From Bradyrhizobium sp. BRP22 (GTDB lineage: Bacteria; Pseudomonadota; Alphaproteobacteria; Rhizobiales; Xanthobacteraceae): a DNA stretch of 60,005 nucleotides. Each line of letters opens with the position of its first letter. Position 1 is the first letter of the stretch. A program made the translations under genes and the position numbers. Below, piece after piece: positions 17,334 through 25,810 of the stretch. Location: contig NZ_JADYVX010000044.1 in assembly GCF_020194175.1 (NCBI RefSeq), forward strand, positions 1-60,005, written 5' to 3'. The notes beneath the pieces were generated by a model that made no database searches, had not been told where the DNA came from, and saw only the letters and a program-made list of their open reading frames with translations.

Positions 17334-17654
17334 ATGATCTTTACACCGGTGCCCAGCGCTGAAAACCTCACGATTTTCATGCTGCGCACCGCTAGCGCAG
17401 CTTCCGCCTCGCCGCCACCGCCGGTGGTTGCTCGGATTTGTCCGGTAAGACAGGTGTTGCGCCGGCACCTCGGCCCGGTCAGCAAGGCCTCGAGCGGAAC
17501 CGGTAATATTGCCTCAATTCGGGGGGCCGCTAATGCTCGGCGGTGTCACGATCGATTGACAGGCACTGCCGCGCCGGCCGGACCGATCTTCCAAGAAGCA
17601 GGTGTGCTACTCCAGCGCAAGGGCTGCCCATTCGAACAGGAAAGCTGCCAATGA
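17334..17654 (+). CDS. Hypothetical ORF between frxA and the TPR gene
   Basis: A 106-residue reading starting MIFTPVPSAENLTIFMLRTA and ending with a Cys-containing tail (GCPFEQESCQ). It is rich in Ala, Arg and Pro, with no recognised domain. The end overlaps the ATG of the TPR gene by four bases (ATGA), which argues that it is translated, but the composition is also that of a chance frame in GC-rich DNA. Function unknown. Confidence 0.35.
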   Translation: MIFTPVPSAENLTIFMLRTASAASASPPPPVVARICPVRQVLRRHLGPVSKASSGTGNIASIRGAANARRCHDRLTGTAAPAGPIFQEAGVLLQRKGCPFEQESCQ

Positions 17655-18187
17655 ACCTCGCTGGGGCAGGCAATCCGCTGTCCAGGAGCGATGGGGCGCT
17701 GATCGCGCACATGCTACTCCGGGAAGCCCTGCCGCGCGAAGCTGAAGATCATCTGAGGCAGGCCGGGCTCCTCTATCACGTGGATGCGGTCGCGGAAAAG
17801 CACCTGCACGAAGCGCAGGCGTTAGCGCCGGGCCACGCCGCCGTCCTAATCGGACTTTACCGCTTCTATTTCTACAAAGGTCGCCTGGCTGAGGCATTGG
17901 AGGTGGCAAAGCTCTGTATTTCCAAGGCGGCGCACGAAAACGGTCTCGTTGACGATTGGCGGCGGGTCAGCGCGGGCGAGGCTGCTTTCGATTGCTACGA
18001 GAACATCCTGCCGCGCTTCTATTTGTTTTCGCTAAAAGCCTACGCGTACCTGCAGATGCGGCTCGGCAATTTGGATGAAGGTCGCGCAGCTGCCAGCAAG
18101 CTCGTGGAGCTCGACCCGACCGACAAGATCGGCGCCAGGGTGCTCCTGGACGTGCTGCAGCGAATGGAGCTGGACGATGACGATTGA
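17651..18187 (+). CDS. TPR-like repeat protein in the nifB operon
   Basis: A 178-residue helical protein beginning MNLAGAGNPLSRSDGALIAH. It shows tetratricopeptide-like helix pairs, for example VDAVAEKHLHEAQALAPGHA, IGLYRFYFYKGRLAEALEVA and LKAYAYLQMRLGNLDEGRAA. It starts at the overlap with the preceding reading and ends overlapping the LRV gene start by eleven bases, so the two are translationally coupled. A scaffold role in nitrogenase maturation is plausible from its position only. Confidence 0.65.
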   Translation: MNLAGAGNPLSRSDGALIAHMLLREALPREAEDHLRQAGLLYHVDAVAEKHLHEAQALAPGHAAVLIGLYRFYFYKGRLAEALEVAKLCISKAAHENGLVDDWRRVSAGEAAFDCYENILPRFYLFSLKAYAYLQMRLGNLDEGRAAASKLVELDPTDKIGARVLLDVLQRMELDDDD

Positions 18188-18949
18188 CATCGATAAGGCC
18201 CGCGACTGGCTTCGTGACGAGGTCGACTGCGAGACCTGCGCTCATATCGGGCTCAGGGCCAGCGGCGATTGCCGCTTGCTGCACGCCTGCGTCCACGACC
18301 GCTATGCTCGCCGGATCGACCGTTTCTTCAACTGGAATCCGGCGCTGGCCGACGCCTACATTACCCATCCGCATTTCGAGGTGCGCGCGATCGCAGCCAA
18401 CCACGCGAGCGTGTTTCTGCTGCCGATGCTCCTGGACGATGCTGAGGAAACCGTGCGCTGGAACGCCGCGCGGCGCCTGCCCAAACGCTTTGTGCTGCGG
18501 CTGCGCAACGATCCGCATCGGGAGGTGAGGATGCGGGTTGCGACCTTGCTGGATGGCGAGGAGCTGGCGCCGATGATCTCGGACCAGGACTGTTATGTCC
18601 GCCTGGTGCTGGCGAGCCGGATCGCGCCGGCGCTGCTTGGGCTTCTTATGAGCGATGACGAACCCGAGGTCCGCCGCGTGGTTGCGATCCGCGTTCCCAA
18701 TGAGTGGCTGCTTGGCATGGTCAATGATCCCAATGGCGCCGTGCGGCTCGAGGTCGCACGGCGCCTGTGTGCAGATTCCCTCAGCATGCTGCGCCGCGAT
18801 CCGGATTGGCGTGTCCGCTATGAGGTGGCAAGCCGCGTCACGGCGGCCGGGCTCGCGGAATTGACCAAAGACGAGGACCAGATGGTGCAGGAAGTCCCCC
18901 CGTGTGCGTGGCCACCCGGCCCGAACGACCGAGAGACAGTATGGCATGA
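18177..18949 (+). pseudogene. 4Fe-4S leucine-rich-variant (LRV) repeat protein, frameshifted at C-terminus
   Basis: From the ATG at 18177 the protein reads MTIDIDKARDWLRDEVDCET. A cysteine-rich N-terminus follows (CETCAHIGLRASGDCRLLHAC), fitting the 4Fe-4S domain of LRV proteins known from nif clusters. About eight leucine-rich-variant repeats come next, such as VRWNAARRLPKRFVLRLRND and VRRVVAIRVPNEWLLGMVND. At a run of six C (18895-18900) the frame shifts. The other frame reads ATRPERPRDSMA and stops at 18949, overlapping the nifZ ATG in the usual ATGA manner. The shifted reading instead runs 100 bases into nifZ. Only the last 16 or so residues are affected, so it may still function. Confidence 0.7.
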
Positions 18950-19266
18950 GCAACATCATTCGCGACAGCGAGGTGGTCGAGTTGACTGGGCCGCCTTTCT
19001 TCAGCTTCGGCGAAAAGGTGCGAGCCAGCCGTACCATCCGCAATGACGGAACATATGCCGGCAAGGAGATCGGCGAGATCCTCGTCAAAAAGGGGGAGGT
19101 GGGTTACGTCGCCTCAATCGGCACTTTCCTGCAGCAGTTCTACATCTATGGGGTTCAATTTCTTGAAAGCGGCAACTGCGTCGGCATGAAGCGCAAGGAG
19201 CTCGAGCCGGAGGTGGAGCGCGACGAGCTCGTGGACCTGCCGTTGCCTGAAGAGGGCGGCCCCTGA
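18946..19266 (+). CDS. nifZ: NifZ, MoFe protein maturation factor
   Basis: A 106-residue NifZ-family protein: VELTGPPFFSFGEKVRASRT, AGKEIGEILVKKGEVGYVAS and FLQQFYIYGVQFLESGNCVG. NifZ acts in forming the second P-cluster of the NifDK tetramer. The ATG at 18946 overlaps the corrected stop of the LRV gene, which supports this start. A second NifZ-like reading begins at its stop. Confidence 0.9.
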   Translation: MSNIIRDSEVVELTGPPFFSFGEKVRASRTIRNDGTYAGKEIGEILVKKGEVGYVASIGTFLQQFYIYGVQFLESGNCVGMKRKELEPEVERDELVDLPLPEEGGP

Positions 19267-19500
19267 TCGCGCGCAGGCTGCCGAAATACCAATGGGGTCA
19301 ACGCGTCAAGGCAGCGGTCGACATCATCAATGACGGCTCGTTTCCCGATGCACCGGCCGATGGACTCCTGATCGGCGCCGGAGGATCGGCGAGATCGTGC
19401 AGATCGCCAGGCATTCGGAAGGCAACGTGCCAATCTATCTCGTCGGGTTCGCCGAGAGGATGGTCGTCGGTTGTCTTGAAGAAGAAATCACAGTGCTATG
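19264..19500 (+). pseudogene. Second NifZ-like domain, frameshifted
   Basis: Directly after nifZ the DNA encodes LPKYQWGQRVKAAVDIINDG and FPDAPADGLLIGAGG. After a shift near 19382 it reads GEIVQIARHSEGNVPIYLVG and ERMVVGCLEEEITVL, stopping at 19500. The whole resembles a NifZ domain (GQRVKA ... GEIV ... PIYLVGF). No ATG is obvious near its beginning; it may have been translated by re-initiation at the nifZ stop. It is now a broken paralogue, or carries a sequence error at the GGAGGATCGG stretch. Confidence 0.6.
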
Positions 19501-19514
19501 AGGGGCCTTTGGCG

Positions 19515-19874
19515 ATGAATGCCGCGGTGATCAGAAAGGTAGCGACCAGGATGATCCCTCACCCAAACGAGCTCGATTGCAAGCGGATCGAGCGCGCATT
19601 GAGCGCGCGCAAGCGCTATCGCTATGTCTCGCCGAAAGTGAAGGCGGTGAGGGGTGGCTATCTGATCGAAAGTCCCTGCTGCTCTCGCAATATCGATGCC
19701 GACGGCGGCCTTATCGATGTCGCGCTGATCCACTACGACACGGTGTGCGGCATGTGGAAGCTGTTTCACAAGAACCACGCAAACGGAAGCTGGGAGTTTT
19801 ATAGTATTTACCACCGGCTGATCTCAGCGATCGAGGACTTGAACACCGATTCCGAGCGGCTGTTCTGGCTATGA
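19515..19874 (+). CDS. Conserved-looking nif-cluster hypothetical protein
   Basis: A 119-residue soluble protein: MNAAVIRKVATRMIPHPNEL, then ALSARKRYRYVSPKVKAVRG, GYLIESPCCSRNIDADGGLI and CGMWKLFHKNHANGSWEFYS. The CC pair and the Trp/Tyr-rich second half are distinctive. The start at 19515 follows GAGGGGC. I recognise this only as a recurrent type of nif-neighbour protein, without a known function. It keeps an intact frame right after the broken NifZ-like reading. Confidence 0.6.
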   Translation: MNAAVIRKVATRMIPHPNELDCKRIERALSARKRYRYVSPKVKAVRGGYLIESPCCSRNIDADGGLIDVALIHYDTVCGMWKLFHKNHANGSWEFYSIYHRLISAIEDLNTDSERLFWL

Positions 19875-19896
19875 AGTTTATTTAGGATCCGATTAT

Positions 19897-20178
19897 ATGG
19901 GAGACGCGATGGCGCTCGGCACAGACGAACTGATCGAAATCGAACGGGTGCTCGCGGCGGCGCAGGCTAATGCAAATCCGGTTCGCGACTTGCGGCGTCG
20001 CTTTCCGCATCTTGCGGTGACACGCTGTGATGCCTCTGGCGTGACCGAGCGACCATTCCGGAGTCTTCCGAATTTTGATCTGCATCTGATCGATGGCTGC
20101 GATCGCTGCCTCGAGATCACGCCCGATCCGGCGCGGGCAATTGGTATCCTGCTGGCAGCCAGGAGGATTGGGCGGTGA
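19897..20178 (+). CDS. Small nif-cluster hypothetical protein (possibly DUF6129-like)
   Basis: A 93-residue protein starting MGDAMALGTDELIEIERVLA, with LRRRFPHLAVTRCDASGVTE and SLPNFDLHLIDGCDRCLEIT. The pattern TRCDAS ... FDLHLID resembles small nif-neighbour proteins grouped as DUF6129, from memory and not checked. The stop overlaps the GTG start of the DegT-family gene (GTGA at 20175), so both are in one operon. Confidence 0.6.
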   Translation: MGDAMALGTDELIEIERVLAAAQANANPVRDLRRRFPHLAVTRCDASGVTERPFRSLPNFDLHLIDGCDRCLEITPDPARAIGILLAARRIGR

Positions 20179-21377
20179 TCGGCGTTGGACCGGTAGGGCA
20201 TCGCGACGATGGCGCGGACGCGGTCGAGCCCGGTTTACGCTTCATTCCGCTCTCAGACCCCGATATCACCTCCGCCGAGCTTTCAGCCGTGGAAGCGCTG
20301 CTGTGTTCGCCGCGAGTCTCCAATGGGACCATCACTGAATCCTTCGAGAAAGCTTTTGCCGCCTACCTTGGGCGCAAATATGCCGTTGCCGTGCCCAGCG
20401 GCACGATCGGGCTTCTGCTTGCGCTCAAAGCGCTCGGCATCGGAGCGGGGCAGGAGGTGATTGCCTCACCTTATTCGTTTCGCGAGGTAGTGCATGCTAT
20501 CAGTCTTGTGGGCGCGAGGGCCGTATTCGCCGACGTCGACTATTGGTCGGGAGCCTTGGCTCCGGCGAAGGTCGAAGAGCGTGTCACGGCCAATACGCGG
20601 GCGATCATTGGTGGCAACCCCAATGGCCATCCGGCGCCTTGGTCGGACTTGCGCGCGATTGCGCAACGCCATCAATTGCCGCTCCTGGAGGATTCAACCG
20701 AAGCGATCGGATCGCGATACAAGGGCGAACTCGTCGGCCGCTTTGGCGATATCGCCGTGTTCGACTTCGCCCAGCCACTGGCCCTGACCTGCGGCGAAGG
20801 CGGCATGGTGGTGACCGACGACATCGACATGGCCGTCGGCTTGCGTCGCCATCGCGCCCATCGCTTAGATGAGCGCTCCTCAGTTGACGTGAGCAGCGCA
20901 GCGCCCCACCAAGCCAGCATAAGCGATCTCACAGCCGCGCTGGGTCTTGCGCAGCTGAAGCGCCTCGAGGAAATCCTGGAGCGGCGCCGGCTCGCCGAGC
21001 AGCTCTACAACGCGCATATGCAATCCTTCGAGGGTGTCAAGCCTCCCTATGTCGGTCCCGATGTGACCGAAGTGAACTGGCTTCTCTATCTTGTCCATCT
21101 CGGAACGCGTTTCACGCGATCCAGCCGCGACGCCATTGTCGATGACCTCCGCACCGAGCACGTCGAGGCCGCAGCCTATTGCTATCCTTTGCATTTGCAG
21201 CGGCATTATTTCGAACTCGGGTATCGTCATGGCGACTTCCGGGTTACCGAAAAGATCGCCGATCGCGCCCTGGCACTGCCGTTTCACAGCCACCTCACCG
21301 ACGAGCAGATCGAGTTCATCGTGGAGACGATGAAGGACGCGTCCATCAACATCGGCGCTGGCGCAGCAATTTATTAG
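20175..21377 (+). CDS. DegT/DnrJ/EryC1/StrS-family protein lacking the PLP lysine
   Basis: A 400-residue protein with the fold of DegT-type sugar aminotransferases: LSDPDITSAELSAVEALLCS, AVPSGTIGLLLALKALGIGA, VIASPYSFREVVHAISLVGA and LLEDSTEAIGSRYKGELVGR. In active members the cofactor lysine stands five residues before GEGG (SFxGxKxxxTGEGG). Here the segment is VFDFAQPLALTCGEGGMVVT, so Leu takes its place and no lysine is nearby. The protein probably cannot form the internal aldimine and may bind rather than transform its ligand. The GTG start overlaps the previous stop. Its place in a nif operon is unexplained. Confidence 0.75.
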   Translation: MIGVGPVGHRDDGADAVEPGLRFIPLSDPDITSAELSAVEALLCSPRVSNGTITESFEKAFAAYLGRKYAVAVPSGTIGLLLALKALGIGAGQEVIASPYSFREVVHAISLVGARAVFADVDYWSGALAPAKVEERVTANTRAIIGGNPNGHPAPWSDLRAIAQRHQLPLLEDSTEAIGSRYKGELVGRFGDIAVFDFAQPLALTCGEGGMVVTDDIDMAVGLRRHRAHRLDERSSVDVSSAAPHQASISDLTAALGLAQLKRLEEILERRRLAEQLYNAHMQSFEGVKPPYVGPDVTEVNWLLYLVHLGTRFTRSSRDAIVDDLRTEHVEAAAYCYPLHLQRHYFELGYRHGDFRVTEKIADRALALPFHSHLTDEQIEFIVETMKDASINIGAGAAIY

Positions 21378-21417
21378 CAATGATGAATTACCAATGCGAG
21401 GCGAAAGGCAGGCTTGA

Positions 21418-21700
21418 ATGTCGACAGGCGCAGTCTCACCGTGGGACAAGATAATTGATGCCATTCAGGCCACATCACTCTTGGCGGTGCTGCAGAAACC
21501 GGAGATCGCATTTCCGGACAAACGCAGGAGCAGACCACACGCGGATGCTCCGGCCTACTTGTCTGGCCAAGGCCGCTTTGAAGGCACTGTGGGAAGACAT
21601 GAGAAGCTCAATGCAACTTGATGTTCTCACTCAGCGGGCCGTCAATGCCTACCAGGGTGGAATTGACGTCCTTGGGTTGACCGGTATCGCCGTCGATGTC
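21418..21700 (+). CDS. Uncertain small ORF(s)
   Basis: An ATG at 21418 opens MSTGAVSPWDKIIDAIQATS and LLAVLQKPEIAFPDKRRSRP, stopping at 21621. A second frame from about 21520 reads CLAKAALKALWEDMRSSMQL and VLTQRAVNAYQGGIDVLGLT. They may be two halves of one small protein with a frameshift, since both look protein-like and the second continues where the first degrades. No family is recognised. Confidence 0.3.
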
Positions 21701-21746
21701 TTTCGCGCAAGAAAACACGACGCACGAGCAAGGGGAGCAGCGCGAC

Positions 21747-22196
21747 ATGGGCAGGCAAGAGATTGAGGTGTTCGCCGTCTGCCCCGCCGAGGCAATTGAG
21801 CGGGACAGCGCGAGGGGCTTTAGCCTGTCGCGGATCGACGAGAGCGGTGAGAGTCGGCCGTTTCCGATTGTTGTGGTTCGGACCGTTGGCAATGATTATC
21901 ACGGCTATGTCAACCGCTGCCCACATGACGGCGTCTGGCTCAACATCCGTGCGGGCGAATTTTTCTCGCCCGACCGTGCCTTTCTCAGGTGCGGCCGGCA
22001 CGGAGCGATCTTCGAGATCGACAGCGGGCTTTGCATCGGTGGCCCCTGTAACGGTAGAGCGCTTGAGCCGGTTGCGCTCGCCGTGATCGGGGGCGAGGTC
22101 TGCCTGTGTGGCGTGAAGCTGGTGGAGGACACCGGGTTTCCTGGTCCGTTCGAGGATGGCGACGAAACCATGGACATCATGATCCATCCAGAGTAA
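21747..22196 (+). CDS. Rieske-type 2Fe-2S protein, nif-associated (copy 2)
   Basis: A 149-residue Rieske protein starting MGRQEIEVFAVCPAEAIERD. Cluster ligands are CPHDGVWLNI and CGRHGAIFEIDSGLC. It aligns with the protein at 11047 over its length (FPIVVVR, CxxGPCNG, ALAVIGGEVCLCGVKLVE), so the two are paralogues about 10 kb apart. The ATG at 21747 is preferred over one at 21696 because AAGGGGAGC sits eight bases upstream. The two copies could have been duplicated in place. Confidence 0.7.
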   Translation: MGRQEIEVFAVCPAEAIERDSARGFSLSRIDESGESRPFPIVVVRTVGNDYHGYVNRCPHDGVWLNIRAGEFFSPDRAFLRCGRHGAIFEIDSGLCIGGPCNGRALEPVALAVIGGEVCLCGVKLVEDTGFPGPFEDGDETMDIMIHPE

Positions 22197-24076
22197 CGGG
22201 CTTGATCTCATGACCCGTGGACTTAGGGAGTCTTTTCGGAGAAAAGTGGCTTTGCGAGGATCAAACGCCCGGTCGCCAACTCTCATCGCGCATGGACGCA
22301 GTACCCTGAAATGGAGATCATTCGCGCCCTGCGTCCGACCGATCTCCACGGCCTAGGGAGGTGTTCCAGCGCTAGCTCACCGAATGGACTAGCCGCCAAA
22401 ACTCTATACGCCCGAGAAGGGCCATTCCAGCAGCCCGCGGCAGCTCCATCTCGGCTTTCTCATCGGCGCGCCGGGTTGGACGCCTGCCGCGCCTACATGT
22501 GCGCCGCATCGCAGGAGAGGATCGCTAGCGAACACACTGCGCGCGCCGAACTCGATTTCGCGTTGTCAACGCTCGCTAGCTGGACGCAACTAGACAGGCA
22601 AGCCGTATGAGGAAAGCCGTCGGACCCAAGAATAGGTGGGGGCTGACTTTGTCCCGCATTCCTTTTGCTTTCCGTCCACCCTAGCCTGCGATAGGACCGC
22701 CTGCGTGCTTTCAGAACGGGACTTCCTCCCCACATATTGCTAAATCCATAAAATCGCGTGCTGCCGAGCGCGAGCGGCGCGGCTCGACGCTGTCCACCGA
22801 GTGAGGGAGGCAAGACGGCGAACGTCGAGCCCAGCAGCATTCGGCCGGGTGAATCCGTGTGCGGGCTTCACTTCCGAGGCCGCACTTGTGGGGAGCCGAG
22901 ACGAGCAGGTGTTAATGACATCCAACAGACGCTCGAGACAAAAAAAAGCCCTCGGCGGCGACAACCGCCGAGGGCTCCGTCTGGGCTGGGGCAGGGGGAT
23001 CTCAGGCCCAGACGTAACAGGACCGCTTAAGTAATGAAATGACGATCCTGTATCAGGAGTTCTCGCAGCCTGGCTTGGAGTAGGCTGGCCGTGCGTGCGG
23101 CGAGAAGGGAATGTTCCTGCGAGTGCAGATGCCGGGCGCATCAATTCAAGCGGTATATCCATTGACCTTAGCCTTGCAATCGAGGTCTTTGCCTCAGGAT
23201 GGACTGATTGAAGTTCAGGGCCTTCGAGGTGTAGAGCATGAAGTGCCGGCGCCGCTCGCATCCACGATTGCGGTTTGCCATTAGCGCAGTCGTCATCACA
23301 GCCGGCTTGGCTTGAGCCCTTGCGCAAGCCGCGCTCGGCAAATCACGCTCCTCGTCACAGCGTTCAGCGCCCACCCGAAACATGCGGTCGGTGCGCACCG
23401 AATGGTGCGGGTAGGTGATGTCCTGCTGCAGCAGGGCATCGAGCTGATCGGCAAAGTAGCCGATGGACTCCTCCGAGAAGATGACGGGCATGACGCGCTA
23501 CATCCTTTCGCGAGACGAGACTGCAAGAGCCGGGCCATGCAGAAGGACTGGGATTTCTTCGGCTAACTTAAGGCCTAGCTACGGAAAAGCTGGAGGTACA
23601 CGCGTCTGGGTCGATGTTTGTCAGTTACGCAACGAAAGAGACCGTTGCTGTAGCACAGGTGACAATGAGTAACAGTTGTGCCGCGGCAGGCCGGCAAGTA
23701 TCGGCGCAGAAGCGCGCGTTGCGCATCGTGGTTCGGAGCTTGCATAGAGACGCAAGATGGGCGAACAAGCCAAGCGGCAGTAAGGCAGATCGGGGTAATG
23801 GGACCAGGCGTTGAAAGTTGTGATCAGGAAAGGCCTTTCGGGACCGGGAGGCGTCCATGGCTGATGTTGCCGACGACGGCGATCATTGTCGTGCTCGCGT
23901 CGCGTCGCCCCTCTCGTAGCCAAGAGCCGGAGCAAGCAGCATCAGATAGTCGATACGGCGCTCAGCGGAAAATAGGGCGACAAGTTCATGGATCGCGCTG
24001 ACGACCGCGGTCGCAGCGGCGATGCGCTCGGACGTTATCTCTCTTTAGATGAACCCAATGAAGGTGTGGCAGGCGC
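22197..24076. other. 1.9 kb without a convincing gene
   Basis: Several frames stay open by chance but none shows a recognisable protein. The clearest candidate, on the minus strand at 23168-23491, begins MPVIFSEESIGYFADQLDAL; it has no recognised domain and its second half degenerates. A strong hairpin at 22940-22976 would end minus-strand transcription. The region probably marks a boundary between the nifB-side cluster and the ferredoxin gene at 24077. Confidence 0.4.
22940..22976 (-). terminator. Rho-independent terminator (minus strand)
   Basis: AGCCCTCGGCGG (22947-22958) pairs with CCGCCGAGGGCT (22965-22976) around CGACAA. On the minus strand the stem is followed by eight T (A run at 22940-22947). 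No intact minus-strand gene is recognised upstream of it. Confidence 0.7.
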
Positions 24077-24424
24077 ATGAACTCAGAAACCGAATTCGAG
24101 CTTCCTCAACTCTACAGGCATCATGTCTTTGCCTGCCACGTCCAGCGTCCGCCCACTCATCCGCACGGCAGCTGCGGTGCAGCTGGCGCGCAAGCCCTCT
24201 GGGACAGGCTGAGCAAGGCGATCGAAGCGCAAGCGCTCACTGATATCGGCGTCACGGCGGCCGGCTGCCTCGGCTTTTGCAGGGCCGGACCGTTGATGGT
24301 GGTCTATCCCGATGGCGTCTGGTACCGCCCGACCACGCCTGACGACATCGACGAAATCATCGAGTCGCATCTCAAGAAAGGTAAACGTGTCGACCGTCTG
24401 GTGACGGTGTTGAAGCGGAGCTGA
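24077..24424 (+). CDS. Thioredoxin-like 2Fe-2S ferredoxin
   Basis: A 115-residue protein of the thioredoxin-fold 2Fe-2S ferredoxin type: HHVFACHVQRPPTHPHGSCG near residue 14 and GCLGFCRAGPLMVVYPDGVW near residue 63 supply four cysteines in the C-x12-C ... C-x3-C order. Proteins of this kind (Shethna-type) are common beside nif genes, where they are thought to act in electron transfer or enzyme protection. It stands alone, with no clear -24/-12 promoter seen in front. Confidence 0.7.
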   Translation: MNSETEFELPQLYRHHVFACHVQRPPTHPHGSCGAAGAQALWDRLSKAIEAQALTDIGVTAAGCLGFCRAGPLMVVYPDGVWYRPTTPDDIDEIIESHLKKGKRVDRLVTVLKRS

Positions 24425-24983
24425 GGAGCCCCGGTTAAGACCGCTTGCGCGGGCTATCAAGTAAGGACCGGCTTCCAATCAACGCTGGCGTCTTCGGAAT
24501 GTTGGATTACCTTCTTTCGCCACGATGATGAGCGTGGCGATCTTACGGTGCTTCTTCACGAAGACGTGCCAAACACCAAGCGCTTGACCTTATCTGTACC
24601 GCCCTCGCTTTCACCGGGATGTTCGGTGAGAGGGGTACTCCGGGACCAGGTTCTCACCTTGGACGAGCCTTTGAAATTCAAGCCACTGGTTACCATTTGT
24701 TGGCATCGCCCACGGGCGAGACGTTTGGATCCCTAACGTTGATGTCCATGTGTTGCTTTGCGCGATGCTCGCGAAATGTGAATATGAGTTGATCAATCAC
24801 ACTTACCATTCGATCGCGTCCGTCACGTCATACTGGCTCCGCCGATAGCGCAACGTCAAAGCGAATGCGGCGCCGGGCCCGGATCCCGGCGCAGAGCGAG
24901 ACGACGCTTCTTGGAATCGTCAGCTCGCTCGATCGTGGTGCTAGCGCCACAAGGTTTCTACTTTCCCGGATCGTGCTCCTGCG
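24425..24983. other. 560 bp without a recognised gene
   Basis: No frame gives a recognisable protein. A GC-rich, partly palindromic stretch (GCGGCGCCGGGCCCGGATCC near 24869) is the only notable structure. It separates the ferredoxin gene from the convergent end of the OmpW-type gene. Confidence 0.4.
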
Positions 24984-25721
24984 TCAGAATTTGTAGGTGA
25001 CGCCGCCGCCCACCAGCCACGGATCGATGTTGGCGCGCCCGGTGACTGGAATCGCGTTGTTGACGGTTGCCGAGTAATCCGGCCGCAGCCACAGCTTCTT
25101 CACGTCGACGTTGAGACCCCAGTGGCGATCAAGCATGTAGTCGAAGCCGAACTGGACCGCGGCGCCGACCTGGTTGCTGATGTGCAAGTCCGTCACCGCA
25201 AAGCCGTCGATCGGCGTGTTGGCCGCGGACTGGTTGAAGAACACGGTGTAGTTGATGCCGGCACCGATATACGGCTTGAACGCACCGAACTCGGTGAAGT
25301 GATATTGCAGGGTCAGCGTCGGCGGCAACAGCCAGGCTCTGCCGATGTCGAGCCCGTTGAGCGTCCCGGTGCCGCTGATGTGATGCCTGGTTGCGCCGAG
25401 GATGAGTTCGGCAGCGACGTTTGGGGTGAAGAAATAGGTGATGTCGAGCTCCGGGATCACTTGATCGCTGATCGAGAGACCGGAGTTCGGCGACGATAGG
25501 GCTGGTACACCGAAGACGTCAACCGAGCTACCTCGGGCATCCGGTAACACGCCGAGCACGCGCAGGCGGATCATCCAAGGATTGAAGGGTTCGACCGGCG
25601 GCGCTTTGGTGTAGATCGGTGCCGACGCGAGATCGGCAGCTTGCAGCGACATGGTGGCGTCACCGAATGCCGCCGCAATCACGAGCAGCGAGGCCGTCGT
25701 CAGAATTGCTCTTGTTCTCAT
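24984..25721 (-). CDS. OmpW-family outer membrane protein
   Basis: A 245-residue outer-membrane beta-barrel of the OmpW family. The N-terminus MRTRAILTTASLLVIAAAFG is a signal peptide ending near SLQAADLA. Later strands include PELDITYFFTPNVAAELILG, ATRHHISGTGTL, LPPTLTLQYHFTEFGAFKPY, IGAGINYTVFFN and the terminal WLVGGGVTYKF with the C-terminal Phe needed for insertion. The ATG at 25721 follows GGAGAA. The upstream in-frame extension lacks a signal peptide. A FixK-type box lies 76-89 bases ahead, suggesting induction at low oxygen. OmpW proteins form small hydrophobic channels. Confidence 0.82.
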   Translation of the reverse strand: MRTRAILTTASLLVIAAAFGDATMSLQAADLASAPIYTKAPPVEPFNPWMIRLRVLGVLPDARGSSVDVFGVPALSSPNSGLSISDQVIPELDITYFFTPNVAAELILGATRHHISGTGTLNGLDIGRAWLLPPTLTLQYHFTEFGAFKPYIGAGINYTVFFNQSAANTPIDGFAVTDLHISNQVGAAVQFGFDYMLDRHWGLNVDVKKLWLRPDYSATVNNAIPVTGRANIDPWLVGGGVTYKF

Positions 25722-25796
25722 CAAATTCTCCGATTCCCAAGTCAGCGCGAGGGGGTCGCGCGACGTCTCTGTCACACAGGCAGAAAGGCGAAGTAT

Positions 25797-25810
25797 TTGA
25801 CGGGAATCAA
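25797..25810. promoter_or_regulatory. FixK/FNR-type box upstream of the OmpW gene
   Basis: TTGACGGGAATCAA is an exact TTGA-N6-TCAA palindrome centred about 82 bases before the OmpW ATG. That is a fitting place for activation by FixK2 or another CRP/FNR-type regulator. Confidence 0.65.

Noticed and set aside
23168..23491. Minus-strand gene MPVIFSEESIGYFADQLDAL
   Set aside because: Starts well but has no recognised family and its second half loses coding character; overlapping frames are equally open.
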